A stretch of 64,000 nucleotides of DNA from Fasciola hepatica (GCA_948099385.1 CANUEZ040000024.1:22436501-22500500); one strand, 5' to 3'. Shown: positions 12,210 to 25,370, counted from the stretch's first letter. Notes: a model not told the origin generated them from the sequence alone. Made by a program: numbers and translations.

Positions 12210-13330
12210 ATGGGGCCAGACTTCCTAATCGCAGCTAAGGATATGTGGCCATCGCTACTAATGCCTAAGCCTGATGATGGCGATATTGAAATGGAACGTC
12301 TGATACTGGCCACAAGCAGCACTGGAAGCGTAAGCCTAAAAACACTGTGCCGCTTCCCCGACTGGATAAAAATGTTTAGAGCCGTGGTCTATCGGACACG
12401 ATACGAAATACTCCTATTGGTTATGAAAGATGCTCGACCACAAAACACATTAAATATGGGGACGATACTACCGGGCGAGCCGAACCAAGTCGAACTCGAA
12501 GTTCTACTCCTACTGAAACTAAATGCTTTGCCGTTCGAGGCGCGCGAGCTAGCCAAAATATATGATAACACCAAAGGAAGCAGGCTGTTGTACAGCAGTA
12601 ACCGGAGACTAAACCCTTTGCAAACCAACGGACTACTGAGAGTTGGAGGGTGGCTGACGAATTCAAATCTAAAGTACGAAACAAAATACTCCTTAAGTCC
12701 CTGTTGACCACTGCACAACGAGATGCCTGATGGACCATGTACATCGAGAAGAGGGACATGCAGGCCTGAATCACTTATTGAACAATATACGCCGACGATT
12801 CTGGGTGACAAAGGTACCGGCGGCGGTCAGGCTAGTCATAGGCAACTGCATCACTTGTCGTCGCCGCAGGGCTGTAGCAGGCCAAAAAAAGGATGGCCTC
12901 CTTCCAGCCGTGATAGTTCAGCCTGTCTAGTGCCCGTTCATGGAAATTGGCTTGGAATGCTTTGGCCCGTTACTTGTACGACAGCAAAGGAGCAAGAAGA
13001 AGAGGTATGGCTGCCTGATAACACGTTTACAATCCAGAGTAGTCCATCTCGAAGTGGTGTATAATAGGACCATCGATTCATTTCTAACGGCCTTACAAAA
13101 GTTCTTCGCGAAAGAGGGCGTCCCCAAGAACATATATTCAGATGATGGCTCGAACTCCGTTGGAGCTCGTAAGGCGTTAGAGAAATGGTGAAACCGCCTG
13201 GACCACGCCAAAATACAAAACAAGACCGTAGCAAAGGGGATAGAAAGGCACTTCAACCCACCTTACGCCAGTCATTGCGGTGGTGTTTTTGAGAAAGGCT
13301 GGTACGACCGGGTAGGAAAATACTCACGGC
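12210..13330 (+). pseudogene. BEL-1 integrase, broken
   Basis: A zinc-binding H2C2 segment is visible at 12,730-12,930 (HREEGHAG, then CITCRRR). The core follows at 12,940-13,191 with ECFGPLLV, where the family has aspartate as first catalytic residue, and IYSDDGSN, which keeps the second. HCGGVFEK near 13,275-13,298 supplies the glutamate. At least two frame changes separate these. The integrase would join element DNA to the genome, but loss of the first acidic residue and the frameshifts make it inactive. Confidence 0.8.
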
Positions 13331-13799
13331 CCTGACCTCATAACAGAACCTCAATGACCAGACGCTGGCTACTTTACTAACAGAAGTAGAACGCATACTG
13401 AACAACAGACCTCCGGCGCCGATCGCCCCGGATCTGGAAGGCGAACCGGCTCTCACTCCCAACAACCTGTTATTACTGCGATCAAACACGGGAGCAATCA
13501 CACCGAAAACCCTACGTGGAAAGTACATCATAGGATGGAAACAAGTGAACCACCTGACACAGGCTTTCTGGAAACATTGGGCGAGGGAGTACTTACCGAC
13601 ACTGCAGCTTCGGCAAAGGTGGATCCTTAAAGAGAGGTCGTTCAGACGTGGCGATGTAGTCATCCTGGTGGAGAGCAACTTACATAAAGACGATTGGCCG
13701 ATTGGAGTGATAAAGGACTGCCGTGCAGAAATCGATGGCCTCGTCCACACGGTGGTGGTGAGAACGAACAGAGGAGACGTATTGCAAGATATCCGTTAG
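13330..13799 (+). pseudogene. BEL-1 integrase C-terminal domain (DUF5641-like)
   Basis: The piece at 13,545-13,799 reads AFWKHWAREYLPTLQ, then FRRGDVVILVE and GDVLQDIR near its end. These are hallmarks of the SH3-like DUF5641 domain that ends BEL/Pao Pol. The same domain is seen in BEL-2 at 40,314-40,934. An upstream part in another frame carries the ILNNRPPAP-like turn near 13,395. Confidence 0.8.
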
Positions 13800-14576
13800 A
13801 TGTGTCTGCTTGAAGGTGATAATGGCGAGGGCAAAGTCGACGCCACGGACCGAGCTAAAACCAAGTATACCGATACCAACTGAAGCTGAATTTATTAATC
13901 TGTTCCTCATGCATTCTCCCGCAGGTCCCAACCCTTCACACTGTCTTTGAAGCATATTTGTGTCAAATTTCATGCGGTGTTCACGATTTACTGTGGAGTT
14001 AGTTGTCGAAACCCCAATTTATCACATGACACGACATTGTTTATGAAGTAACGGAAACTCTTGAACAAGCGCTTGTTGACTGTTTGTAGAAATATCTCTA
14101 TTTCCATGACCTCCTATTTGTATTATTATTCAACTTGTGTTCAAGTGGATATAGGTTGTGAGTCAAACATTTTTCTAATGTGGTACCATCACACGTTGAG
14201 CCCCTGATGTTCGAGTACCCTTGGCCATCTCGATTTTTCATCGAGAATTCTCAGTCTTCATCTCGCCACGTATTTTACTCTTGTTCGAGCAGCGTTTTCC
14301 TCCTGATTCCGTAGTCTGTCTACGCACCCCCATCATATCGAAATCCTCTTTCGTGCACGGATAATTTCGTATCATTCTCAGAAGAAACTGTAAGGCATCA
14401 AGAGATAGAGCATAACCTCAAGAAGCCTGTAAGCTTGTCCGCGACTGGTCAACGATAGACGAAGCCCACGGTAACCCACATATGCAATGACTTAGCGTCT
14501 AGGTAGCCTAGGGCGAATCAGTAACCCTATTTACTCCTTCGATGTTGACCCTTTCATGGGAGGATGTGGTAGGCGG
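13800..14576 (+). other. BEL-1 3' untranslated region with polypurine tract
   Basis: This holds no ORF. It ends in the purine-rich run GGGAGGATGTGGTAGGCGG directly before the 3' LTR. BEL-2 has a closely similar run at the same place, so this is the likely primer site for plus-strand synthesis. Confidence 0.6.
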
Positions 14577-14959
14577 TGTAACTTACATGCGTGGGAATTC
14601 CCCCTTAGCCGTTGTCATATACTTGTATTGTTGAGACTACGCTCTTTATTTCATTGACTCTCGAACAAGTAAAACATGCATCAATCACTACACTTCAGCA
14701 TTTGTTTATATTTTGCTCACGTGAAGTGGCATAATTTTGATTCGCACTTGGACTTCCGTGACGGTGGTACCTGACATTGGCCTTTGTTGAACTCTGGTCC
14801 TCTTGTTAGACGTTGAGGCCGTACAGTTGAGGTTTGTACATGTTTATATGCGTATAACGTGTTAATCCAGTACCGTAGAGACTACGAATCAATCTTGTTC
14901 TGATTTTGGGATTAGTTTGAATTGGCTGCGCGTTACTCACAGTCGGAATGGCCGCTACA
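14577..14959 (+). repeat. BEL-1 3' LTR (383 bp)
   Basis: Direct repeat of 8237-8619 with the same length. It starts TGTAACTTAC and ends GCCGCTACA. The flanking CTCAA may be the right-hand target duplication. Confidence 0.93.
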
Positions 14960-16400
14960 CTCAACAAATCAAAGCCCTCTTAATAATGAAAATGAAAATA
15001 ATGGCATACTTGGCCGGGGCCAAAGCACTTTAGGTAAACGATCCGATGACGAGCGATATGGCCAGACATTTAGCGGCGAAGTGGGCAAATGTGGGAAAGA
15101 AGTAGAGTAAACTTTTGGTATATGCATGATAAATGCGCGAAAAGTATATTCACAACGAAAAGTGAAGGAGGAGTCCGGGTGGACACACTGACGGATTCAA
15201 CTGGGAAGCTTGCCTAGTGTGAGATGGTTGTTTGATGTTTGTATGATATGTATGGTGAAATGACACTCAATAAAGATGAAGGGAAGGAGCCTGAATGGAT
15301 TCACTGGGAGGTTTGCGTGCGATGCTGGACGGTTCGGAGTTCGAAGTCAAGTGATGGGCTCTGGGGAGGGGGTCAAGTGGATACGGCTGGAAATTGGGAG
15401 CTGCACAAGAAATGGGCCAAAAATAATTTTAATCAACTGGGGTTAAAATATGCAATGGAGCGTAGATTGTTTCCTCCAGAAAAGGGGGTGGATAACAACC
15501 ACAACAATAATGAACCGGGGTAATCTGCGATGGAAGATTCGTATCACGGCAATGATACGGTGTGAAGCAGGGAGGCCGTGTGCTGGGTAGATAAATGATC
15601 TGGTCATTTAGGAAGTTAGAAGAGTATGGTATACGATGGCTGCGTCATACGAATGCAATGAAACTGAACGAGTGAATGGGGTAAGGCAGCGGAAGAATGA
15701 CAAATTGGAAGGGTACCAAACTCTGGGGGACGCGAAAAGAGTATATACTCCATGCAGCCCGTGGACGGCGGTCTATCAGCAGGAAGGAGAGCTCCAGGGT
15801 AGAATTTTTGGTGCTAAATGCACAAATAGAGATGGTAAATAATGTGAGAATGAGATGAATACAGCAATAACCGAAGGAGGTAGATATGAATGGGCTGGAT
15901 ATCTCAGGATGACTTAGACCATGAGGTATCTTTTTATTAAAGCTCATACTCACTGCTTTAATTTATAGTGTACGTGACTCAGTTTCCTTAAGGTCCTGGA
16001 GGATATCGGGAGGACTTGTTAACCTGATGGTGAAAGAAGACTAGTGGGTTTGAGGATGGTTTTCGCATCATAAGATGCCTCTGGTGCCAGCAGTGCCTCG
16101 CACTTTTCGAGTTTGTCAACCTGTGACTCAGAGACGGGTTCCTCAGTATATCTTATAGTGCGGGGTATAGCACACTTGGGGCCATGGGAGTTGCACCAGA
16201 TGGTGCAAAATCAAATAGAAAAACGGTCGGGGCTTGAAGATGTTCGAATAACAGATTTAATGAAGTAGCCCCACATATGGGCCTAGGGGACTACTCGGTC
16301 AGGGTCAGCCATGTGGGTACGAAGACAATCAATGCAGGCCAAATGGAAGGGGTGTGTATGAAAAACGAAGAAGCAGACAAACGCAGGCTCCGCTTGAGAT
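14960..16400. other. No gene recognised
   Basis: The open frames here (up to 102 codons) have no family motif. The plus strand is purine-rich, which lengthens chance frames. It may be the lost 5' end of LINE H. Confidence 0.4.
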
Positions 16401-16689
16401 AAGCATGCTTCAGGCCAGTAGATCAACTAGTGAACGCTGACAGAATGAAAGGGATAGGTTGAGCAAGGCCTTTCTGCAGAAACTGTCGGTGCCGTTGGGC
16501 TGGAGGCCCCAGGAGCGAAGGTCCCTCCATGACCGGCCAAAAGCAAGTCGAGGGAGGACGGTACCATTGGCGGTCCACATGAACGCGTCAGATTTAGGGA
16601 GCAAGTGGCCAAAGTTGCCGTCAGGGGAAGAGTACGGATGTCTAAGCAATAACCGAAACACGCTTTCAGCCGACCAAAGATGCTAGTGG

Positions 16690-17088
16690 ACCACATCCGA
16701 AATCATACACAGCCCATCGCTTTGATAGGGATGACGGTCTTATGAAAGGTGGGACTCTCGTGCTCGTGGCAGACCACCATGATTCCCACGAAAGCTGACG
16801 GTTCGCTTTGTCGAAGGTGCAAGCTATAGGGTATTTGTCACGACAATGAGGCCTGAAATAGCAATAGCCTGTACTCATCGAATCTGGGATCTCGCCAAGA
16901 GTGAGATGGAGAATCGTTATTCATACCTCAGCGAGGTGGTAAGTGCAAAGCTGAAATCACTTATACCAGATGATTTCGGCACACCCGAAATGGACTGGGA
17001 ACTCGAAAGGGCGCCAGAGGGCACCTTTGGCGAGGGATTGGGAGATTTTTACTGGAATGAGAACTGCTCTAGCAAGTGGAGTAGGTAA
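16690..17088 (+). pseudogene. LINE H endonuclease fragment
   Basis: A frame near 16,700-16,770 reads HRFDRDDG, then GGTLVLVA, the surface-strand motif of exonuclease-endonuclease-phosphatase domains in LINEs. At 16,963-16,998 the frame reads DDFGTPEMDW, corresponding to the GDFNxPxxDW metal-binding motif with the glycine and asparagine altered. This enzyme would nick target DNA to prime reverse transcription. Confidence 0.65.
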
Positions 17089-17579
17089 CTAGGTGGGGGT
17101 ATTGTCAGACGCCACAACTCCTTGCTTTAAAGATCACTCGGGCTCCGAAAGTTTGAGAAAAGCCGGCTGTGGGGGACACTGTTAGCAAGCAAAAAACACG
17201 GTGTTATGAAAATGACTGTGAACCTCCAAGGAGCGGAGATACCGGACGAATACATGAGAAGTTTTCCCGGGACGGCAAAGAAAGGCCGCGGGAACTCGCG
17301 TTCCAGGTCAATTGGTTAGTCCCGAGAGGGGAAGAATATATGAAGACCGTTAAGGTAAGTCTGGGAAGAGACGTTATAAGTGGGGTAGCGCCCTTGAAGA
17401 AAGTAAAGCGTAAGCGTACCCCGACTTGGAGGAAATGTTCGGTGATGTGGCTGTCGAGCGAAAGCAAACGGAACGGCAGAGGTACGCTCTCGCAAATGGG
17501 CACAGAGTCTTTCTTCAGTGCAGGGCTTCCAGAAAATGGGTCCTGAGAATGCAACTGGAATGTAGGTTGAGCTACGAAA

Positions 17580-19000
17580 ACAGGATGGCTGCGAATGCCA
17601 AGGTGAATCCCAAAATATACCTAACCACGCGCAATCAAAGACCCTCTTGTAAATGTCTGTAGAGGGAGTGGGGCATGAAAACGGGACTAGGGCGTGCACT
17701 GATTCAGGGAAGCCCGAGAATCTGCTGCGATTCTTCCAGGGGGTATATAGACCAGATAAGTGAAGCTCCGGAAAGCCCGTTGAGCAGGGTATACACACCT
17801 TGGAAATGGTAGATATCGAAGTCCGGGACAACGAATTTTACGGGAACCTATGTCCCCTGAAGTCATGTAAGACGGCGGAACCCGAAAGAATTCATCCAGA
17901 AGAAGTGGGACCATTAGCTTATTGACCAGTCAGACCGCAAAAGCTTCGATTCAAAGCACTGCTGAAAACATTTGAGGTGCTGGAAGACTGGCTGACATCC
18001 ACCGTCACTCCAGTTCACAAAGAAGGTGATGGGAAGACGTGTAACTAACTAGCCTATAAGTCATGTCAGTACAACTGAAGGTCTTAAAAGCGCAAGCAGG
18101 AACACAGTCCAGCATCTGGAAAGCCATCCTGCAGGGATTTATTCACTGAAGGCCATTAGTGTCTATCCTGGCACACTACTTAGATGAAACAACTGAAATC
18201 AAGAGGAGGGGGAGAAGGCCTAAGTTTTACTGTTTGTATCTCCGCAATTCACTTGGCTCTACATCACAGGCAGTTGGAGAGCAAGCTGGACGAATGTGGG
18301 TTGAGTCTGTCGGTAAAGAGAAGGATCATCAGGGGGCCCACTGGAATGCAGAACCGGACCAGGGTAGAGGGAGTTCCTTCCAGGATGGGAAGACTGCGTA
18401 GCGGTGTACCACGGGGATCTGTCCTGATTCCCCTGCTCTTTGTCCCTCCCATTATTGACCCGGCAAACCGACTGGGGGGATATCCACTACAGGTTTGCGA
18501 AAGACGTCAAATTGCCTAGAGGGGTTGCAAATAATACAATACAGAAAGGTCTATATGGAGCTTATGCGTGGTTTGTTAAGTGCCATCTTTCTCTCAGAGC
18601 AAACAAATGCCAACACTTCAACGGTGAGAGAGAAACGTGGTCCAATCTCTGTTGATGCCTACTGGATAACCAGACTGCACTTGCTCAAACAGTATGGTCA
18701 TGGACCCGGGAGTGGTTATCAAAGCCAACTCTATACCGGGCGGGGAGTGAGATAGTTGCGAGAAAATAGCCCCAGGAGCACCATGGTAACTGAAGCGTGC
18801 GGTGGGTTTTAGGAGGCCAGAGATCTTGTTGTCATTATACGGGGCCGCGGAGAGATCAGAAGTAGAAAGCTGCTTCCGGGCCTGGAAACGGTCCTCTTTG
18901 AGGGATAAATTTCTCCAGTGTGTACAGGGCTGTCACCAAGTGGAATAAACCGAAGAGGGAGGTAATTGAGACAAATCCGGTGAAAGCCTTTAGGCATGAA
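17580..19000 (+). pseudogene. LINE H reverse transcriptase fragment
   Basis: Recognisable blocks in changing frames are DWLTSTVTPVHKEGDG near 17,985-18,030, SGVPRGSVLIPLLF near 18,390-18,440, and FAKDVKLPRGVANN from 18,494, where the catalytic FADD has become FAKD. A post-RT stretch with FRAWKRSS follows near 18,870. The loss of a catalytic aspartate shows that the copy is dead independently of its frameshifts. Confidence 0.75.
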
Positions 19001-19556
19001 CGAGACAAGACCTGGGGGGGTTCATTTGGCGAGAGTAGCGACTGGAACCCTATCTGTCACCCTTTTGTCCCTCTACCTTTGTCTGTCTTCAACCTCACTT
19101 TAGATGAGGCGACGGGTCAGGCGGAGTTGATGACTAACAGCTTGATCCTGTAGTCAGATCAAGGTGAATTGCTGTAGCGGGTTCTTCTCGAAATTTGCCG
19201 TTCCACCTTTAGCAGGTTTGCCTAGCAAGAGGAGACCAATCTTAATACTAAAAATAATAATATCATCAGTTACTAGAAGAACAGCAATAGTGGGGAAAAT
19301 GGTACCTTCCTCGACCATGGCAGAGGAACACGAGTAAAAGCACGGTCGTAGTTTTGAACATTACTTAGAAGCACCTGGAGATCAAAGAGCTGACTGGTGC
19401 AAACTGGGACTTTCTGGCGGACTGCAATCAAGCTCTGGAAGCTGAACTGACTTGAGTTGAGCCGGACAAAGTGGGATGGCGAACAAGAGCGAGAACAAGA
19501 AGCCATCAATCAGAAAAATGGTAAACTGCAAATAAATATCTGTCCACGTCCGATTT

Positions 19557-19572
19557 ATATATATATATATAT
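19557..19572. repeat. Short (TA)n microsatellite
   Basis: About eight TA units lie in the gap between LINE H and LINE I. No function is implied. Confidence 0.8.
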
Positions 19573-19608
19573 GCCAGCATCCAAGTACTCCCACCACCGT
19601 TTGACCCA

Positions 19609-20968
19609 GTGCCACAAAGCTCCCCTGAGAAACTTCCCGCCGTAAACAACTCGTTACCACTCCCGCTAACCAGCGCACCAGCTCAAAATGTGGACCTAGA
19701 TTCGTCCCGTTCACCTCCAACACCTCAACATCCCCCCAAAAGGCTCCATGTTGCACTCCAGTCTCCACCACTGTCTACCCACAGCCGAGCAATACAACCC
19801 CCTCTCTCTGCAAGCAGCCATCCACGCTCTGGTCTGTCTGCCAAACGAGCAAATAAACCGCCAGCTTCAAACACGCCACCCCGCACCGACCAGCCAACTG
19901 CAACGTTGTCTCCCAGCACTTCGGCCACAACGTCACCCTAGTCACCTGTTGCTCCCAGAGGCCAAAACCTCGTCTGCACTGACATTGTCACGCTCCCATC
20001 TTTAATCGACAGTCGACATAGGACCTCTCGCGCTCCAGCTAACCGGCCTACTACCCATTCACGACCCTCACCTCGGCCATACACACGAAATCTCGTCGCT
20101 CACCCTAGCGCTAGTCCACCAGCGCATTTATTTGGTCCCCCGGAGATCCGCGTACCCCACTGCTACATCCCACACCCACAAACCCAGACCCCGCCGTCTT
20201 CACGTCCACAGATGCAGTACCATATCACAAATTTTCCACTTAATGTACCACCTCCAAACTCGAACCATTCAGGACGAGTTACCAGCATCGTTGCCAACCG
20301 GTACCACAACATGTGGCCCGCGCCCGACCATTTTCCGCCTCATGGTGTGCCCCATCTTAACCCTCCGCAGCTTCAACATCCTCTTCTCCCCTACCACCCA
20401 ACATCGCCGTATTCTACTCCGACACCACTGCACGCTATGCCAACTGACCCTTCACACCAAGGCCCCTTTCATCAACAGCCCCTTCGCTACTACTCCACCC
20501 TCTCACACTCTTTCCATGGAGCCTTATGAGATGCCTCCCACCTCAACAAACTCTATCCGAAACATCATACCTTTTCCATTAAAATCCCACTTACCCTGCC
20601 TTTCGTCCTCCTCCTCACAAGGCCTCCATCAAAACCATGGCTGCCCTTCCTCTACTGCTCCCCGCCCCCTTGCTGACCCCCTGGCATCCTTACTAACTCT
20701 CCCCCGATTCATACCTGTTTTGCCTCAAAGGTCCCACCTAGAGTCACCATACTCCCCTCCAGATCTATTAGCCCGCGTTACAATAACACCTCAGCATCCA
20801 GTGTTAATCTCTACTGAACATCATGAGTGTTCGACTCAATGTACAATGTGCGGCGATAATGATAGAGCTGTCCAAAAGGAAGTAGCAACTCACATCCTGT
20901 CTTCCTGCATGGGTGACCCACCCATTGATCACCGCCCTCCTACGCACACTGGCTACCAAATCCACTGA
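19609..20968 (+). pseudogene. Possible LINE I ORF1, proline-rich, broken
   Basis: Two long frames (19,609-19,941 and 20,132-20,968) encode proline-, serine-, threonine- and histidine-rich sequence without a recognisable domain. A CTMCGDND motif with further cysteine and histidine near 20,845-20,915 might be the remnant of a zinc finger. The position directly before ORF2 suggests ORF1, which in LINEs binds the element RNA. The composition alone could also create chance open frames. Confidence 0.35.
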
Positions 20969-20990
20969 TGACTCGAAGCCTCCTACAGAA

Positions 20991-23807
20991 ATGCTTACCA
21001 TAGCACTATTCAACTCCCGTTCCATCTTGAACAAGCTTTCCGCTATAAAAAGGCTGGCTGTCGTCCACCACTTCGACATAATCCTGAATACTGAGACTTG
21101 GCTCACCGAGAACATACCTTCTGACCAAATATCACTGATCGGTTATCAAACCTTCAGGACTCAACGAATCCACCGCCGCGGTGGAGGTTGCGTGGGGTAT
21201 GTCAAGAGCAGCCTATCTGCCACCCTACTGGAAAATACCGTGCTCTCAAATGTTGAAGATTCTATATGGTTTACAATTTCTTTATCCCAGATGAACACAG
21301 TTGTCGGTTGTATATATCGACCCCCCAGAAATGACACTTCCACATTTAATCCCATCATTGATGCATTTAATTACATCGCTGACCTGCCATTTGGAGGTAA
21401 ATTTATAGCAGGCGACTTCAATGCCCCGGGCGTAAACTGGTCCTCCTTTTCTGCCCCCTACAAGTATTTGCAATTTGCCTCATGCATTCGCCTGGGCCAG
21501 TGGGCCCAACATGTAAAACAACCTACCAGAAAGAATAACATCCTTGATCTGATATTTACCCTGGGTTTCACGAACGTCTCTGCCTCCGTACTAAAGGACT
21601 ACACAGGCAGCGACCATAAAATCGTCAGTTGCAGATTTCAAGTCAAGCCACGTACTGTTAGCCTACCATGTAACGGTCCCTCCTTCCGTCACTTTAAATG
21701 GGACCATATTCCCTCTCAAATTCGCTCCAAAAACTGGGACGAGTTCTTCCTAACAGCAAATCCCCAGTTCGCCGCTGACCTCCTCTACTCAAGTTTACAC
21801 TCATTCATCGAAAACATATCACGCCCCTACAATCCATCCAGACCAGCAGGCAACCATATAGCCAGGCTAAAGCAGAAACACGACGAGCTTCGACGACAGT
21901 ACCAACGAAATAGAGACTTTTCTACAGTCTTCAGACTGGAACGCCTCTATCACGAAATCCACCGCAAGGCCCGTGACCTACAACTAAAGCAAGAAACCAA
22001 AGCGTTACGCCACCCAAACAAAGCTCAAGAGCTAGCCCGGCTACACAGGGCTCGTGCCCCACAATCAACTTGATGCATAAAACAGATCATCCATTTGGAT
22101 AACCTCATAACCTCACCTCGAAAGATAGCTGACACGTTTAATACTTTCTTCACAACCACCGTGTCTCTTAGTCCATCGTGTACCCAGTTTGTCACCCCGT
22201 CTGTCACAAACTCCTCACTCAGTTCTATCACGGTTACCACTACGGATATAAATAGATACATTCACACCTTCAAACCGACCTACTACCCCGGTCCTGACGG
22301 CCTACCGTCAGCAATATTCGCTCTAGGCGGCCCGGATATTCCCCTACTACTACTAAACCTATACAATTTATCTCTGCAAACCGGGACCTTCCCCAGCCAA
22401 TGGAAGAAATCCATTATTATCCCCAGGCACAAGAAAGGCGCAGTGCATGACATTGCCAATTACCGCCCGATTAATCATACGCCAATGATCTCCAGGCTGC
22501 TAGAAAAAGTCGTAGAACACTACCTGACCGACTACCTTTCTGCACATAAGCTCATCAGCCCAAGACAGCACGGATTTCTCAAATCACGGTCGTGTTCAAC
22601 CTGCCAATTTGACTTTTTAAATTTGGTAACAACAGCTGCCGACAAAGACAGAGCACTCGTCATCATCTATCTTGATATGACAAAAGCCTTAGACAGAGTG
22701 CCACATCTGCAGTTACTCAACAAGATCAGGGGATACGGTATTGAAAACCCCCTACTCAATTGGTTTAAATCCTATCTACAAGACCGTCACCAAGTTACCT
22801 GCATCAACGGTCAGATATCAGACCCCCACCCAGTAAACAGCGGGGTTATCCATGGTAGTGTTCTAGGACCACTGCTGTTCTTACTATATATAAACGATAT
22901 TTGCAATGTCATCACTTATGGCGAAACTTTCTTGTTTGCCGATGATATGAAGATGGTCTATGAATTCCAACGAGGAGACCTACCTGTAGCACTGAATAAC
23001 ATCATGGTCGACGTACAGTCCTTATCCTCCTGGTGTGATCGCTGGAAAATGGAATTTTCAGTGAACAAAAGCAGTTATCTCTCGCCAAACTGCAATATCC
23101 TTTATGATACGCTTAAGATTGGCGGTGTTTCACTCCCATATTCCCCAACAATTAGAGACCTTGGACTGCAATATTCCTACACTTTCAATTTCTCTGAACA
23201 CACTTCCTACATAACTGCACGGGCAAATAAGTCCCTTGGCTTGTTGCAGAGAAATTTTCTTCTCACGAACAGTAAGTTAGAGATATACAATACTCATGTT
23301 CGCCCAACCCTAGAGTACTGTACACTTGTGTTCTCAAATATGCATAAACGTGACATTGTCGACATTGAGAATGTACAGCGTCGATTTACCAAAAAACTGT
23401 TTGGGCCTTCTACGACCCTGACCTACAGACAGCGGTGTACACTCCTGCGGCTTGATCCCCTATGGCTTAGGAGAATAAAACTCAACCTCGCATTTTTGTT
23501 TACTTTGCTCCACAAACAAGCTGTATCCTCCGGCCAAGTTCAGTTCAGTATAAACTCGACACATCAGTTGCGTAATAGGGAACACCGTATAACGATCCCT
23601 ACTTCTCGGAAATCCTTAAGGCGAAACTTCTTCCTCCTGAAATATGCAACTCTGTGGAATAAACTCCCAGCTGATGTACGTTCCGTAGATTCCCTATATA
23701 TGTTTAAGTCTAGACTACACGTAGCTCTGGACATTCAAAAACTGATAGCTCTTACGAATCCTTATATGTCTTTTGACAGAGCTTATGAGGAAAGCGTTGG
23801 ATACTAA
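20991..23807 (+). pseudogene. LINE I ORF2: endonuclease-reverse transcriptase, one stop
   Basis: The ATG at 20,991 opens MLTIALFNSRSI. Endonuclease motifs follow: NTETWL (catalytic Glu), GDFNAPGVNW and GSDHKIV (catalytic Asp-His). After a linker the RT shows YLDMTKALDRVPH (first catalytic Asp), GSVLGPLLFLLYIND and FADDMK at 22,935-22,946. The C-terminal block YATLWNKLPADV is typical of CR1-group Pol. One TGA at 22,071-22,073 lies in frame between the two halves, in the linker. GVIHGS replaces the usual GVPQGS. It nicks DNA and copies its own RNA at the nick. Confidence 0.88.
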
Positions 23808-24010
23808 CCCAAACCCCTGATAATCTAGGATATGCCACACCATACGACGTAATTGCCACCACCTAAGCGTAAACCTACCAGTTTACAATGCCTAAACATA
23901 ATAACTCTCATGACTGAGGCCAGTGCTTCAGAAGTCGTATTTGAATTTATGAAATACCACTGGAAGCATGAAAGATAGTCTTTGAACATTTCCTGTGCTG
24001 ATTATTATTA

Positions 24011-25360
24011 GGTCTTTGCCCAAGGGTTATCATTACTAACCACTTTTAACCGTGAAGCCCTAGGTCTTTTATAAGTATCCCAGCGATGCCATGCTCACGG
24101 GCAAATCACAAATCCTTTTAAATGCATATACAGTTACCAAGCCAGTGTACGCAACTTCGTCGGCCTGCAGCAGTATAGCTCAAATCCACTGCGAGTCTAT
24201 TTTACCCATGCCCCACTCACATAGACCTAACCAATTCATTGTTTATTATCTTCATATATTATCATAACCCACAGCTGGAACCACGTCCAGACTGAAATCT
24301 CCCTTTATTTCAGGTTCGTTGTCTCTCACCATCTCAGTCGCCAAATTGGCTAGCCAAGGATGCCGCTTTGACTCGCACGGATAGAGACTCAAGTGGAACC
24401 TACCATAGTAACTGAGACTGAAATCAAACCACACAACAAGAGATACCCCTAATTGCTTATCAGATCGTTCAGCGTTTTCTAACGCAACGAACACGAATTC
24501 CAGTTCACGCGCATGCCGCTAATATACAGCCACACTCGGGTGATCGACCGACACATACTGTGCCCTGCCAGACGAAACTTACGCATTCGAAGCCGTACAT
24601 TGCCAGAAACGACGCTGAATACCACTGAAGGCAAATGCATCAACACATACATATATTTGTCAGTGAAACAGCATAATAACGCTGAAGTCCATGCAGAGAT
24701 TTTCCCACTTTATTATCCGTTACCACAGGTTATCCTTCCTCCGAACCGTAGCCGGCTGGAAAATGACTCTCCACTTCTCGAGAACCTTCCAGTTGCGCCT
24801 TCTTATTTCTGAATAGTACATGTTACTGGCCTTGAATCTAAACTTACCTTTTTATAGACTGCTGTTTCTCCCACATCCACCAGTTCACTTTCACGAAATT
24901 GGCCTCATGTCCCCTTGATTCAAAGCTCATTCCGTTTCTCAAACTCCGGTAAATCCGTCATTCAGGGTCTGCATTGTCTTCATGGATCGCTATCCTCTTC
25001 GCATGCGTCGATTTTCCCCCCTCTTCTTCTTGTTAAGAATTTACTCCATCTGCAAAACCTTAGTTGGCCTCCGGTTTCCTTGGCTTGCATCATTCTTGTT
25101 CATAATGCCTCCTTAGCACTGCGTTAACGATTTCTTCGACATCTCCACCGCGCACCACTGCCTAGCCCGGATTCGAAACTGGTTCAAAACTGCAGCGCAA
25201 ACCATTATCAGAATGATCCATTCAAACTGTTGCTGTCTATGTTTTTCCATCTCTGATACTCTCGACTTCCATACTTAGAATTTTGTGAATATTTCACCTT
25301 ATTGAGTAACATGTTACACCATGATCATGCGTTAGCGCGTGCCTCTCGACCATGGCCGAG
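24011..25360. other. No gene recognised
   Basis: Short unrelated frames only. The region has ordinary base composition and no motif I could place. Confidence 0.4.
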
Positions 25361-25370
25361 AAATATACCA

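Larger units (their letters stand above)
8237..14959 (+). mobile_element. BEL-1: complete BEL/Pao LTR retrotransposon, degenerate interior
   Basis: Two direct 383-bp repeats (8237-8619 and 14577-14959), both beginning TGTA and ending CTACA, bracket an interior with BEL/Pao gene order: gag, zinc knuckle, aspartic protease, RT with YVDD, RNase H, H2C2 integrase, integrase core and a C-terminal domain of the DUF5641 type. The element is 6,723 bp. The flanks are CTCGA on the left and CTCAA on the right, compatible with a 5-bp target duplication carrying one substitution. At least eight frame changes or stops break the ORF, so it is not autonomous. Confidence 0.92.
16400..19267 (+). mobile_element. 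LINE H: decayed CR1/Jockey-like non-LTR retrotransposon
   Basis: Endonuclease and RT remnants appear in LINE order on the plus strand in several frames, ending in a short AATAAT-type tail at 19,249-19,267. No LTRs. The 5' end is uncertain because the ORF1 region cannot be recognised. Decay is heavy, with dozens of stops and frameshifts. Confidence 0.75.
19580..24010 (+). mobile_element. LINE I: CR1-like non-LTR retrotransposon, ORF2 nearly intact
   Basis: A proline-rich region with broken frames (possible ORF1) is followed by an endonuclease-RT ORF from about 20,991 to 23,807 with a single in-frame TGA. A 3' UTR of ~200 bases ends in an ATTATTATTA run at 24,001-24,010. Its sequence is clearly distinct from LINEs B, C, D, E and H, so it is a separate family within the CR1 group. 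Confidence 0.85.

Noticed and set aside
14960..16400. Purine-rich open frames as a gene
   Set aside because: No motif, no splice logic, and frame length is explained by the low frequency of stop-forming T in that composition.
19609..19941. Proline-rich frame as a host gene
   Set aside because: Composition is low-complexity and the frame stands in the ORF1 position of LINE I. Listed only as a possible ORF1.
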